From Trinickia soli (GTDB lineage: Bacteria > Pseudomonadota > Gammaproteobacteria > Burkholderiales > Burkholderiaceae), in the NCBI RefSeq assembly GCF_002879855.1, contig NZ_PNYB01000016.1:80559-144558 (forward strand): a stretch of 64,000 nucleotides of DNA. The letters run 5' to 3'. Shown here one piece after another: positions 1 through 9,600 of the stretch. Made by a program: the position numbers and the translations under genes. The notes beneath the pieces were generated by a model that saw only the letters and a list, made by a program, of their open reading frames with translations, searched no databases and was not told where the DNA came from. Every line of letters begins with the position of its first letter. Positions within the stretch are counted from its first letter, which is position 1.

Positions 1-680
1 AGCGCCTTGCCGGCTTGTGCATGGTCTGCGCTCGACGTCGACGGCGCCGGCGCACTCGGCAAAGCCGCAATGGCGGCCGCAGCCTGGTCGTTCACGGCGC
101 CGGTGCTGGCGCTCGCGCTTTGAGCGGCGGACGCGGCGGCTTCCGGTGTTGCCGCGGTTTGGGTGGTGGCGCCGGGGGCCGGTGCTGCTGGTTCCGGGAA
201 GCTCGCGCCCGAGTGGTCTGCCATGTAGACGACGGCGCGTGCGATTTCGTAATCGCTGTAGTCGTCAGGGCTCGTGCCGCCGCGCGGGGGCATGGCGTTC
301 TTGCCGGTCAATGCGTTGTGCAATAGCGCGTCGTAGCCTTGGGCAATCCGTGGCGCCCAATCGGCGTTATTGCCGAACTTGGGGGCGCCGGCTGCGCCGG
401 GTGTGTGGCAGGTCGTGCAGACCGCCTTGAAGACTTCTTCCCCGGTTTTGAAGACATGGGGTGCGTTGGCGTCGCGGACGGTCACTTGCGCGAGCGGAGC
501 GATGCGGCTGGCGACGGTGGCGTCGGCCAGGCCGTCGGTGCCGGCGCCGGTGCGCACTGATTGGTTGACGTAGAACGCCAGCAAAATAATGACGACGATC
601 GGGACCGCGAACGCCGCGACGACCGCGGCAATCAACTGGCCGGGCGTTTTGATCGGGGCTCCGTGTGGTGCTTCGCTCAT
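1..680 (-). CDS. cytochrome c5 family protein (C-terminus beyond window start)
   Basis: A c-type cytochrome that probably carries electrons in the periplasm, anchored by an N-terminal membrane segment. The reverse strand from ATG at 680 reads MSEAPHGAPIKTPGQ and then a hydrophobic stretch at about residues 15-37. Next comes the haem motif CTTCH with a class-I cytochrome fold typical of the c5/CycB group (GAPKFGNNADWAPR, then the distal methionine in NAMPPRGG). A long Ala/Pro-rich tail follows and runs off the window edge, where a second haem domain may lie. A GGGAGA ribosome site precedes the start. Plus-strand reading frames over this stretch are antisense shadows. Confidence 0.88.
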   Translation of the reverse strand, partial: MSEAPHGAPIKTPGQLIAAVVAAFAVPIVVIILLAFYVNQSVRTGAGTDGLADATVASRIAPLAQVTVRDANAPHVFKTGEEVFKAVCTTCHTPGAAGAPKFGNNADWAPRIAQGYDALLHNALTGKNAMPPRGGTSPDDYSDYEIARAVVYMADHSGASFPEPAAPAPGATTQTAATPEAAASAAQSASASTGAVNDQAAAAIAALPSAPAPSTSSADHAQAGKA

Positions 681-1049
681 GCTTGTCTCGTCTCCCGGGA
701 ATTTTGTTGGTGAGCGGTACAGCGCGACGGCAACAGCTAAAAACCTGAAACGGCTAAGTCGGCAACGACTTAATTAATTCGATCAAACAGGGACGATTAT
801 AGACGCAACGTTTTAGCGTCGGCGAGCGGAGCGGGCATAGCCCGGGGGCCGCGTTTACCCGGGCTGGGTTCAATCAGGGGCCGAATCGGCGGTTTTTTAG
901 GACGAGGAAGTGCCGGGTGTGGGCTGCGGGCGGTGCGCCGGCGCGCGGTCCGGCGGGGTGCGGTGGACGCGTCAGGTGAAACCGGGTATGCTCTCGGTCT
1001 TGCTTGGCGCTATGGTTTTGGGTTCCCACAGCCGCGCCGACATGTCTAA
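681..1049. other. intergenic region between cytochrome c5 gene and tRNA-Arg
   Basis: No convincing coding frame on either strand. The part nearest 681 should hold the leader and promoter of the leftward cytochrome gene. The last 80 bases before 1050 should hold the tRNA promoter, but I could not place a clear -35/-10 pair. There is a small possible hairpin near 805-825 (GACGC/GCGTC arms). Confidence 0.5.
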
Positions 1050-1125
1050 GCGCCCGTAGCTCAATGGATAGAGTACTGCCCTCCGAAGGCAGGGGTTGCT
1101 GGTTCGATCCCAGCCGGGCGCGCCA
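1050..1125 (+). tRNA. tRNA-Arg(CCG)
   Basis: A 76-nt cloverleaf including the encoded CCA. The acceptor arms GCGCCCG/CGGGCGC pair perfectly. The D-arm GCTCAATGGATAGAGT, the anticodon stem CTGCC/GGCAG with loop CTCCGAA (anticodon CCG at 1083-1085) and the T-arm with GGTTCGATCC are all present. It decodes CGG arginine codons. tRNA-Arg genes are common island integration sites, and here the NRPS-bearing segment begins just downstream. Confidence 0.97.
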
Positions 1126-1305
1126 AGAACAGGCCGTTCAATCAATGTCTTTTCCGAGGCGCTGACAGTGCTGTGGGCTCAGGAAAAGGACGCGCACCGT
1201 CTCGAACACGTTGGATGTGGGTGCGTAGGCAGTATGAGTTCGCCTGCGGCAACCAAGGCCGCTACCACAGCTGCAATATCCATTTGTTCAACGGGGGGCT
1301 ACGGT

Positions 1306-1713
1306 ATGGGCGGGAAGCGCGACCTTACGACGCTATTGAGCGATATGACGCCGGTCATCGCTCGGCCTACCTACGTTTATTGCACCTTCCCCGACCGTCG
1401 TTTGCCAGTAGGCGTGGAGGCGATCTGTCAGTTCAGCGAAAGTGAAGGCCTCACTGCCATCATCGACAAGTCGGACGCGGAGCGACTCAATATAGCCTAT
1501 GAGTTCGCTGCACGCATGATTACGCTGACCGTTCATTCGGACCTCGCCGCGGTGGGGTTCTTATCAGTCGTCTTCGCAACGCTTGCAAACGCGGGAATCG
1601 CCTGCAACGCGGTTTCAGCCTATCACCACGATCACTTGTTCGTGCCCGATGAGCGGTCGGACGAAGCGATGAGCCTGCTGCAGTCGTTATCCGAGGGCGG
1701 CGGAAAGCGCTGA
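1306..1713 (+). CDS. ACT-domain protein (COG3602-like)
   Basis: A protein of 135 residues starting at the ATG after a GGGGGG ribosome-site-like run. An earlier in-frame start inside the tRNA is discarded. It reads MGGKRDLTTLLSDMTPVIARPTYVYC and ends with a typical ACT fold segment (AAVGFLSVVFATLANAGI, then VSAYHHDHLFVPDE). This matches the small two-ACT family often annotated DUF2241/ACT-domain, presumed to sense amino acids. No partner enzyme is adjacent. The exact ligand is unknown. Confidence 0.8.
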   Translation: MGGKRDLTTLLSDMTPVIARPTYVYCTFPDRRLPVGVEAICQFSESEGLTAIIDKSDAERLNIAYEFAARMITLTVHSDLAAVGFLSVVFATLANAGIACNAVSAYHHDHLFVPDERSDEAMSLLQSLSEGGGKR

Positions 1714-1902
1714 TTTTATGTAGGCTCCGGCCTGCGATGCTGCTACCGGTTAGGGAAAACCGCGATCAAAAATAAAAATTAACCGAAGCGGGAGAGCGCG
1801 CGTCGGTGGATAGAATGCGCCCAACTAGGGAGGTGTTGAGAGTGCTCTCCGCCTGCTATCCCTTTCCCTCGTTTGGGCAATGCCGTGGACAATCATCAGC
1901 GA

Positions 1903-2850
1903 ATGGTGGCTAACGCTGTATTAGCCGATGTTACCGCAATCCGTAAAGAACTCGTCGAGCACGCAGTCGACGCCGCCGCGATTTGCTCGATCAACCCGTG
2001 GCGTCCCGTTTTCGATCTCATATTCGACTGGTGCGTGATTGTATTCGCGTGCGTTTTCGGCTTTGACCGCGGCATTTTCGGTTGTTTGTTAGCGCTTTTC
2101 GCGGTCGGAAACCGCCAGCGGGCGCTGGGGAATTTGCTGCATGAAGCGAGCCACAGAAATCTCCACCCTGCCCAAGCGTTCAACGATTGGCTAGCCGATA
2201 TCTTGCTGGCACCCGCGCTGTTTACCGACTTGAATTTGTACCGCGTCTCGCACTCGCGGCATCACGCGAAGCTAGGCGTACCCGGCCAAGACCCGGACTA
2301 CATTATTCCCGCTTCAAGCGAGCGTAGTGCGTGGCGGCAGACGTATTGGCGCGAGCTTATGTGTCGCGTCAACTGGCGTAGTTGCCTGTTCGGTCATTTG
2401 ACCGATGGCCGTCTCAAGCCGCATCGGTACGTGTGGATGACGATTTGGTGGTTAGCCGTCATCACGCTGCTTACTCTGTATAAAGGTTTGGCCTTTTCCA
2501 TCTTCTTTGTCGGTGTTTGGGTCGCGGCAAAAGCCACTGTTTTTTATGCGATCACGTGGTTCCGGGAGATGTGTGATCATTTCGGCCTCGAGCGCGGCGG
2601 CATCTTTTCATTCACGAGGGACACCTGCGTTGGCAAATGCTGGCGATGGATCATTCATCCGCATAACAACGGGTACCATCTGTCACATCACCTGATGCCG
2701 TCCGTTCCCTATTACAGGCTGCCGGTGGCTCAACAGGTGTTGTCTCGTTTGCCGAGCTATGCGGCGAAAGCCATCGTATGCAATGCCTATTTTTACGGCT
2801 GGAAGGCAGTCGTCCGTCATAGCGTCAAGCTGTCGAGGTCCTCCACTTGA
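1903..2850 (+). CDS. membrane fatty-acid-desaturase family enzyme in NRPS cluster
   Basis: A non-haem di-iron membrane oxygenase/desaturase of about 315 residues. All three histidine boxes are visible: HEASH at about residues 80-84, HSRHH at 117-121 and HLSHH at 259-263. They are separated by membrane segments around 30-75 and 175-215. Family members introduce double bonds or hydroxylate lipids, and in secondary metabolism they can act on carrier-bound substrates. No fatty-acid synthesis genes lie nearby, so a tailoring role for the NRPS product is inferred. The start is uncertain: TTG 1873, GTG 1885 and ATG 1903 are in frame and none has a clear ribosome site. The stop overlaps the next start (TTGA). 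Confidence 0.8.
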   Translation: MVANAVLADVTAIRKELVEHAVDAAAICSINPWRPVFDLIFDWCVIVFACVFGFDRGIFGCLLALFAVGNRQRALGNLLHEASHRNLHPAQAFNDWLADILLAPALFTDLNLYRVSHSRHHAKLGVPGQDPDYIIPASSERSAWRQTYWRELMCRVNWRSCLFGHLTDGRLKPHRYVWMTIWWLAVITLLTLYKGLAFSIFFVGVWVAAKATVFYAITWFREMCDHFGLERGGIFSFTRDTCVGKCWRWIIHPHNNGYHLSHHLMPSVPYYRLPVAQQVLSRLPSYAAKAIVCNAYFYGWKAVVRHSVKLSRSST

Positions 2851-4100
2851 ATACTCGGGAGCTGGGATACCTGCAAGTAGCCGCACTACTTGTCTCCGCC
2901 AGCTACGGTGTCGGCTTTCTCTTTGGTGCGGGAGAACTGGCCGTCACGAGCGGAATGGCCGGAAGCCTTTATCCGTGGCTAACCGCCCTGGGCATGGCGC
3001 TGCTTGCCATTTTGGCAGGGAAAGTTTGGTCATTGCGAGCACCGATCTGGGACATGTTCGGCCGCGCATACGGTCCCACGGTCAGGCGCCAAGTCGCGCT
3101 GCTCTCGCTGATCTGGATGACCGGTGTACTGGCCGCCCAAATCCAGGGCGGAGCGGCCGTCTTGCTGCTCGCAGCGCTGCCTCGGCAGGCTGTGCTGCCG
3201 TCAATGCTCGTCCTCATCTTCGGTGCCACTCAGCTCAATCTAAGAGCGGCCTCAAAGGTGTTTTCGTTTTGCTTGCTTGCGAGCAGTTTCGTACTCGTGT
3301 TTGCATTGAGGGAAATGAACGGCGGTGACGTCTATCTGCACGCCATTCCGCGATTTCTACGGGACGTGCATCGTATGAGTGGGAGAGATATTATCGCTAT
3401 GACCGTTGCCGTCGTGTTTCTCGTCATCACCGGGGCGGACTATCAGCAATTCATCATTGCAGCCCGTCGCCGCATCGACGCGATCGCTGGTTGCGGCCTC
3501 GCCGCCGTGTTTCTACTGCTGGTGGGAGCATTGCCGGCGTCCGCTGTGATCGCTGCACAAAACACCGGGGTTCTTGCCGGAGCCGCGACCTCGAAGCTGG
3601 CCATTCCCACGATCCTGTCTCACGTATCGGCGCACTTGGGCCAGGGCTACAGCGTGGCTATGTTGCTAGCGTTGCTAGCAGCTGCTTTGGGAGCCGGGGC
3701 CGCGATTGTGCGAGCAATGACTGGTGCGCTGGCGTCCGTTATTCCTGCCGCAACGACAACGCGCGTGGAAGGCGCTCGCATGTCGGCCGCTATCGTCTTG
3801 CTTGGGGGCATGGTTGCGCAACGCGGCCAGGGCATCGTCGAGACGATGGTGGAGCTCAACGTGGTTTATATCGCCAGCGTCGCGCCGTTGTTCGCATTTC
3901 TGCTGATCGGATGGCCGGTGTCTCCGGCCGCCGCACAGCGAGCGATTACGGCAGGCTTGGTCGCGTCGGTATGTCTTTACATTGGCAAGTGGATCGGCTT
4001 GGTATCGGGGCAGGTCGAACTGATGTTCCTGTCCGTCGGAATGCTCGCGTCGCTCGTTGTGCTAGCGCTGAGCAGACGCAAGACGGCCACGATCGTTTAA
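2847..4100 (+). CDS. polytopic membrane transporter, LeuT-fold/SSS-like
   Basis: A 417-residue integral membrane protein with about 11-12 hydrophobic segments. The N-terminus, YLQVAALLVSASYGVGFLFGAGE, resembles the broken first helix of LeuT-fold or sodium:solute symporters. The start is a TTG that overlaps the TGA of the desaturase gene (TTGA), so the two are probably translationally coupled. I cannot assign a substrate. Within the cluster it could take up a precursor or export the product. The family call is tentative, the transporter call is firm. Confidence 0.65.
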   Translation: MNTRELGYLQVAALLVSASYGVGFLFGAGELAVTSGMAGSLYPWLTALGMALLAILAGKVWSLRAPIWDMFGRAYGPTVRRQVALLSLIWMTGVLAAQIQGGAAVLLLAALPRQAVLPSMLVLIFGATQLNLRAASKVFSFCLLASSFVLVFALREMNGGDVYLHAIPRFLRDVHRMSGRDIIAMTVAVVFLVITGADYQQFIIAARRRIDAIAGCGLAAVFLLLVGALPASAVIAAQNTGVLAGAATSKLAIPTILSHVSAHLGQGYSVAMLLALLAAALGAGAAIVRAMTGALASVIPAATTTRVEGARMSAAIVLLGGMVAQRGQGIVETMVELNVVYIASVAPLFAFLLIGWPVSPAAAQRAITAGLVASVCLYIGKWIGLVSGQVELMFLSVGMLASLVVLALSRRKTATIV

Positions 4101-4146
4101 TGGCGGACGCAACTGCGATTGGCGGTTGTCGCGAGTATCCCCGATG

Positions 4147-5067
4147 TCAATCGCCGCTCAAGCCGTCTGGCGTCTCGGCTAGCAAAGCGACCTTTGCCGC
4201 TCCCGCAATGAACTCGGTAACGCGCCGAGCCAGCGGCGGTTCCTGTCGCCAATGATGCCAATAGAGCGGGACCCGCAAAGGGAGCGAAGGGGCAAGGTCG
4301 ATCAACTCGCCCGATTCCAGTTGCGCCTTCACCTGACCCGCAGGAACGATCCCGTAGCCGCTTCCCGTTTGAATCGCGTTTAGCAGCGCCACCGGCGATG
4401 GGAAGTAATGTTTGACGTACCGCTCTATCTCGACACCCAGCAAACGCTTCAGGAAGTCGTCGTGCAAAGAGTCCTTACGATTGAACAGGATGGCAGGCAC
4501 CGCAATCGCTTCCCGCACTCGCAAACCATCTGGGAAATGTGCGTCCGCGAAGGCCGCCGTCGATACGCACCGATACTCCATCGCCCCCAGATAGATTGCC
4601 TCGAATCCCGGCGCGGGTTTCGGTTCGGCGCAAACACAGCCCACGACCTCGCCGCGTAACAGCATCGGCCAAGTATGGTTCTGGTCTTCAACGAGCACTT
4701 CGAGCGCGACAGGCAATGCCTCTAGCATCGCTTTGCAGCAATCCCCGAACCAAGTGGCGAGCGAGTCTGCATTGATCGCGACCGCCAAGCGCACGCGTTC
4801 GCGCCGCTTGTCGTCCGGCGTAACCTGAAGATAAATCTCCTGTTCGAGTAAGCGGACAGCGTTGACATGGCGAAGCACGATCTCGCCCACACGCGTAGGC
4901 AAAACGGGGCGTTCACGGATCAATAGCACTGCGCATAACGCTTCTTCTAACGCCTTTATCCGTTGCGAAATGGCGCTGCGCGTGACATTAAGGGCGCTGG
5001 CCGCGCGGTCGAAGCTTTGGTGTTCGACGATCGCGGCAAATGCTTCCAACTGACCTCGGTCTAGCAT
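4147..5067 (-). CDS. LysR-family regulator, ArgP (IciA)-like
   Basis: A 306-residue LysR regulator. The N-terminal winged HTH (residues 1-60, MLDRGQLEAFAAIVEHQSF then ALNVTRSAISQRIKALEEAL) is very ArgP-like. The co-inducer domain follows at about 90-295. ArgP proteins sense lysine or arginine and activate basic amino-acid exporters. Here the gene is divergent from the PLP-lyase/NRPS operon and convergent with the transporter gene, so it is the likely pathway regulator. An inverted repeat AAATTAC/GTAATTT lies in the intergenic region. A weak hairpin (GCGATTG/CAATCGC) overlaps its 3' end and could terminate both converging transcripts. Confidence 0.88.
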   Translation of the reverse strand: MLDRGQLEAFAAIVEHQSFDRAASALNVTRSAISQRIKALEEALCAVLLIRERPVLPTRVGEIVLRHVNAVRLLEQEIYLQVTPDDKRRERVRLAVAINADSLATWFGDCCKAMLEALPVALEVLVEDQNHTWPMLLRGEVVGCVCAEPKPAPGFEAIYLGAMEYRCVSTAAFADAHFPDGLRVREAIAVPAILFNRKDSLHDDFLKRLLGVEIERYVKHYFPSPVALLNAIQTGSGYGIVPAGQVKAQLESGELIDLAPSLPLRVPLYWHHWRQEPPLARRVTEFIAGAAKVALLAETPDGLSGD

Positions 5068-5086
5068 CGTCCTTCTCGGTTAAGAA

Positions 5087-5124
5087 AAATTACCGCGTGT
5101 GAAAACTAAGAAACGGCGTAATTT
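5087..5124. promoter_or_regulatory. candidate LysR operator between argP-like and PLP-lyase genes
   Basis: Perfect 7-bp inverted arms AAATTAC (5087-5093) and GTAATTT (5118-5124) lie 20-57 bp upstream of the LysR start, on the divergent promoter side. The T-rich, widely spaced dyad fits a LysR recognition/activation region. Binding is inferred, not shown. Confidence 0.4.
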
Positions 5125-5218
5125 ATCGTGGCAGGGCCTGATAGTATCGTCGATTGCTAACCGCTCGCAAGAGTCGCGTGGAATATGGAAGGTGGCCAAA
5201 GATTATTCCAACTCGCAC

Positions 5219-6373
5219 ATGAAAAAACGATCGGATAAATGCCGCGTGCTGGACGAAATATTTCAAAGTCTTTCTCCCGCCGTGCATCGCGCCTCGACTG
5301 TCGTATTCGACTCCCTCGAAGAATTCGTTCAGCGTAAGGATCGGCAGCCCGATGGATTCAGTTACGGTGTGACGGGCACGCCGACCGCGCGCGAGCTCGA
5401 GCGTCGCATTGCTCAACTGGAGGGAGGGGGGCACTGCATTGCTGTGCCGTCGGGTGCCGCGGCATTGATGACGACCTTGATGAGTTTCGTGCGCGCGGGC
5501 GACCATCTGCTCGTGTCGGCGTCATGCTACGGCGCATTGCAGTCATTCGTCTCGCGGTGGCTCGCAAATTTAGGTGTCGACGTGCAGATTTTCGATCCGT
5601 CGATCGCAGCGGAAATGAGCGGGCTGATCCGCAGCAACACCAGGATGATCTGTCTGGAAGCGCCTGGTAGCGTGACGATGGAGATTGCCGATATCCCGAC
5701 GGTGGTGGACATCGCGCGGCGCGCTGGGGTCCTCACCATGATGGACAACACCTGGGCCAGCCCTCTTGGGCTAAAGCCGCTCGATCTTGGTGTCGACTTC
5801 GCCATCGAGGCCGCCACCAAGTATATCGGCGGTCATTCCGATCTATTGCTTGGAGCCGTATCGACTCGCTCGTACGCGCACTACGCCAGCCTGCGAGACG
5901 CGCAGGATGTACTGGGTCAGCAGGCCAGTCCTGACGATTGTTTCCTTGCGTTGCGGGGACTAGAGACTTTCGAGCTGCGATTTTCAGCACAAGCTGCTTC
6001 TGCGTTGCGTGTGGCGCGGTGGCTCTCCGAGCAAAAGACGGTCGACGAGGTTCTGTTTCCGGCATTACCCGGCAGTCGAGGCCACGAGCGCTGGAAGACC
6101 TGGTTCACCGGTCACGGCTGTCTCATGTCGATCATCATGCGACCCGCCGCCGATACTGCGTACGCCGAATTCTTTTCGCGGCTACGCAGATTCAGTATCG
6201 GCGCGAGCTGGGGAGGGGTTCACAGCCTCGCAGCATTCTTTCCCGAGTCATTGCAGCGTGATAGGCCTTTTGTGCTGACCCAGCGTCCGATCATTAGGCT
6301 GTCGATCGGTCTCGAAAATTGCGATTTACTGATCGAAGACCTGCATGGGGCGATGGAGGCGTTCGCGCGCTGA
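5219..6373 (+). CDS. Cys/Met-metabolism PLP enzyme (cystathionine beta-lyase-like)
   Basis: A fold-type I PLP enzyme of 384 residues. The PLP lysine is K201 in EAATKYIGGHSD, the form seen in cystathionine beta-lyases. GTPTARELERRIAQLEGG and the aspartate in MMDNTWASP are the other family landmarks. The usual catalytic-tyrosine block is divergent (ASCYGAL). Relatives catalyse beta- or gamma-elimination or gamma-replacement of sulfur or O-acyl amino acids. As the first gene of the rightward operon it probably makes or trims an unusual amino-acid building block. A housekeeping metC role is the alternative. An in-frame start at 5099 is less likely because it would place 40 unrelated residues before the conserved N-terminus. 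Confidence 0.8.
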   Translation: MKKRSDKCRVLDEIFQSLSPAVHRASTVVFDSLEEFVQRKDRQPDGFSYGVTGTPTARELERRIAQLEGGGHCIAVPSGAAALMTTLMSFVRAGDHLLVSASCYGALQSFVSRWLANLGVDVQIFDPSIAAEMSGLIRSNTRMICLEAPGSVTMEIADIPTVVDIARRAGVLTMMDNTWASPLGLKPLDLGVDFAIEAATKYIGGHSDLLLGAVSTRSYAHYASLRDAQDVLGQQASPDDCFLALRGLETFELRFSAQAASALRVARWLSEQKTVDEVLFPALPGSRGHERWKTWFTGHGCLMSIIMRPAADTAYAEFFSRLRRFSIGASWGGVHSLAAFFPESLQRDRPFVLTQRPIIRLSIGLENCDLLIEDLHGAMEAFAR

Positions 6374-6618
6374 TTGGCCGCGCGCGGCAGAGGCGAGGCG
6401 AAACATCGCATGCGCGCTTCTAACCCTTTGCGAATTTTTCTTACCGGCATGCCTAGGCGCAACGCATCCGGTAATGTTCTACCTGCGCACATCAGTGCGA
6501 CACGTAGCGCAAGACTCAGACTCACGTGAATGCGAGGCGTCCAGCCGCGCTTTCGCATTGGTTTGTCGACCGATGCGCATGCTCATCCAACGAAAGCCTT
6601 GAGTTTTCCTTTATCGAA

Positions 6619-9600
6619 ATGGGATTAAACGTCATCACGTCTGTCTTGAAGTCGGATGAAGACAGTTCAAAGCAAAATAGTGATTCTGGGCTATCGCTAG
6701 AGAGAATGTCGATCGATATGAAACTTAAGAGCCGGCAATATGATCTTGAAATCGAAGCGGACCTCGCGCGTGAATTGGCGAGTCTGAGCACGGAAATCGA
6801 CGTCTCGATCGATCATTTGATTTTCTCGGGCTGGCTGCTGCTCTTGCATCAAGTGGTGGACCAAGACGAAGTTAGCGTGCGGGTGAGAGACACGCGTGAT
6901 TTCGTCTATACATCGCTCTTCAATCCGCACGTCCAGTGGCAGACCTTCGCGGCGGCGACGAGTGCGCGGCTGATCGAAGCAAGCCGCGCCGGAAACGTCG
7001 ACGCGCATCACTCACCGCTTGGACATGACGTAGCCCTGTATGGGTGCGAAACGGGCTATTGCATACGCGCGCCATCCGCTGAACCGGCAACGAGCGCTGA
7101 GCCGCATTGGTGGCTACGTGCGAGCGAGGGGGGCAACGGGGTATGGACGTTGCACTGCATGACAACGTCGCCGAGCACGATTACACGTAGACATCTGGAC
7201 CTGCTGCAATCGATGATGCGCGCGTTAACCCAGGGCCGGCGTGTCCCGATCGCTGCGATATCGGCGATTTCCGCAGAAGAACGGGCGCGCGTGATCCGCT
7301 TCAATGACACGGCGCGCGAGTATCCAGCGGATCGGACGCTCATCGACCTCGTCGCGCAATGGGTGCGTAAGGACGCGGCAAGGACGGCGCTCGGCGACAA
7401 CGATGTAACGTTGAGCCGCGGGGCTTTGATGCAGCAAGCGTGTAATCTGGCGCAACACCTCATCACCATGGGGGTGACCAAAGGAGACCCGGTCGCGCTA
7501 CTCATGGAACGCGATGCGTCGATGGTCGTCGCCACATTGGCCGTTCTCATTGCCGGCGGCGTCTACTGCCCGATCGATCCGAGCTATCCTGAAGCACGCG
7601 TGCGCTATTACCTCGAGGACACCCGTGCAAGGGTATTGCTTGTGTCTGGTGAAACCGGGGATGCGCTAAGCAGCAATATGACGTCCGATGGGACGTTTAG
7701 TGGCTGCGTATCGCGGGCGGACCGTCGGAGTATAGGGCTGTTATCGCCCGCATCAGTCGACGATTTGCTGTCGCGTTCCATCTCGCTACCCGACGATCCG
7801 GCGTACATCATGTACACCTCGGGAACAACCGGGACGCCAAAGGGCGTGTTGGTCACGCACCGAGGCGTAGTCCGGTTGGTGCGCGGCGCCGACTACGTCG
7901 AACTCGACGAAGACACGCGAATGCTGCAAGCAGGTGCGATCGGATTTGACGCCGCGACCTTCGAAATCTGGGGCGCGCTGCTGAACGGCGGCGAGCTGCA
8001 TGTGATCGATCGCGACGCTTTGCTCAGTCCGCGTTTGTTCGAAGATTTCGTTGCTCGGCGCCGATGCAATACGGGGCTGTTGACCTCGTCGCTCTTTGCG
8101 ATGATGTCCAACGAGTCGCCGGGGGTCTTTCGGCACTTCCGTTCGATCGTCGTGGGCGGTGACGTTATTCCATCAAAGCAGGTTCAGTCGGTGAGGCGTC
8201 TGTGTCCCGAACTGACCGTCATCAACGCATACGGGCCGACGGAAAACTCCGTCATTTCCACCGCGCATATCGTCAGTGACGAAGACGCGCTAGACATTCC
8301 CATCGGCAAGCCCATTTCCAACACAACGGCCTACGTGCTCAGCCGGCACCGGCAGGTGCAGCCGATCGGCGTGCCCGGTGAACTCTATGTGGGTGGTGCG
8401 GGTATCGGTCCGGGCTATTTGCACAAACCTGAACAGACGGCCGCATCGTTCGTGACGGTGGATGGGCTCGGGGGCGAGACGCTCTATCGAACCGGGGACA
8501 TCGTGTCGTGGCGCGAAAGCGGTGTCCTGGATTTCATCGGGCGCCGCGATCACCAAATCAAGATCCGAGGGCTGCGTGTCGAGATCGGCGAGATCGAAAG
8601 GCAACTGCTTGCTGCGGCGGAGATAGAGGAAGCCTTGGTGCTTTCCAGGAAAGTCGGTAGCCACGGGGATCCCACTCTCACGGCGTATTTCAAGGCGCCC
8701 GTCGAGATCGACACGGCAGTCCTGCGTGACTTGATGCGCAAGCGACTACCGCCGCATATGGTGCCGTCGAATTTCGAGCAACTGGACGTCATGCCGCTGA
8801 CCGCGAACGGGAAGGTCGATCGACGCCTGCTCTTGGAGCATTGTGCAACGCGAGTCGGCCCAGCCGCATCAAACATGGCCACCACGCTCGATCCGAACGC
8901 CGATCGCCATGACCTGACAAGCGTTGTCATGCGTGAACTGACTGCCTTGTTGGCGCGCACGGACATCAGTGCGTCAGCGAATTTCTTGGCTTTGGGTGGC
9001 AGTTCGCTCACGGCCGCCCTGCTCGCGTCCCGTCTAGAGGCACAGTGTCAGCGCCGCTGCATGGCGAGCGATATTCTGAACAGCGACAGTCTGGAGCAAT
9101 TCGCGTCTGTGCTCGGCGCGGCACCCGCGCTTACCGGATACCCTTTTCCGTGTGCAACGGAAGGGCGGGCGGGATGGCCCGGCGCCGTCGTAGGCGGGCG
9201 ACGCGTGGCTTCGATTGCGCAAAAGCAGATATTCGTCGAGCAGGCGAAGTTTCCGCAATCGACGGCGTACAACCTTCCGCTTGAGATCGTGGTCCCCCGC
9301 GGGCGCATCGATACAGCGCGCCTACGTGATGCTTTGCAAAGCGTCGTCGACCGCCATGAGACGATGCGAACTTCGTTCACAACGGAAGACGGCAACGTCG
9401 TGAGGCATGTGCAGCTTCACCTCGAAGCCGATCTGGAGGTCGCCGAGCTCGAGGATGGGGCGCCGGCGAGGGCAGCGTCGCCTGACGCGTATCGAGAATG
9501 GGCGAGGCGATGGGTGCGCCCGTTCGATCTGACGTCGGCGCCGCTCTGGCGTTTCGCCGTGGTGAGCGACGGCAGCGGTACGCGTGTGTTCTGCGACTTT

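Noticed and set aside
15..573. Several plus-strand frames
   Set aside because: They are antisense to the cytochrome c5 gene and have Arg/Gly-rich shadow composition.
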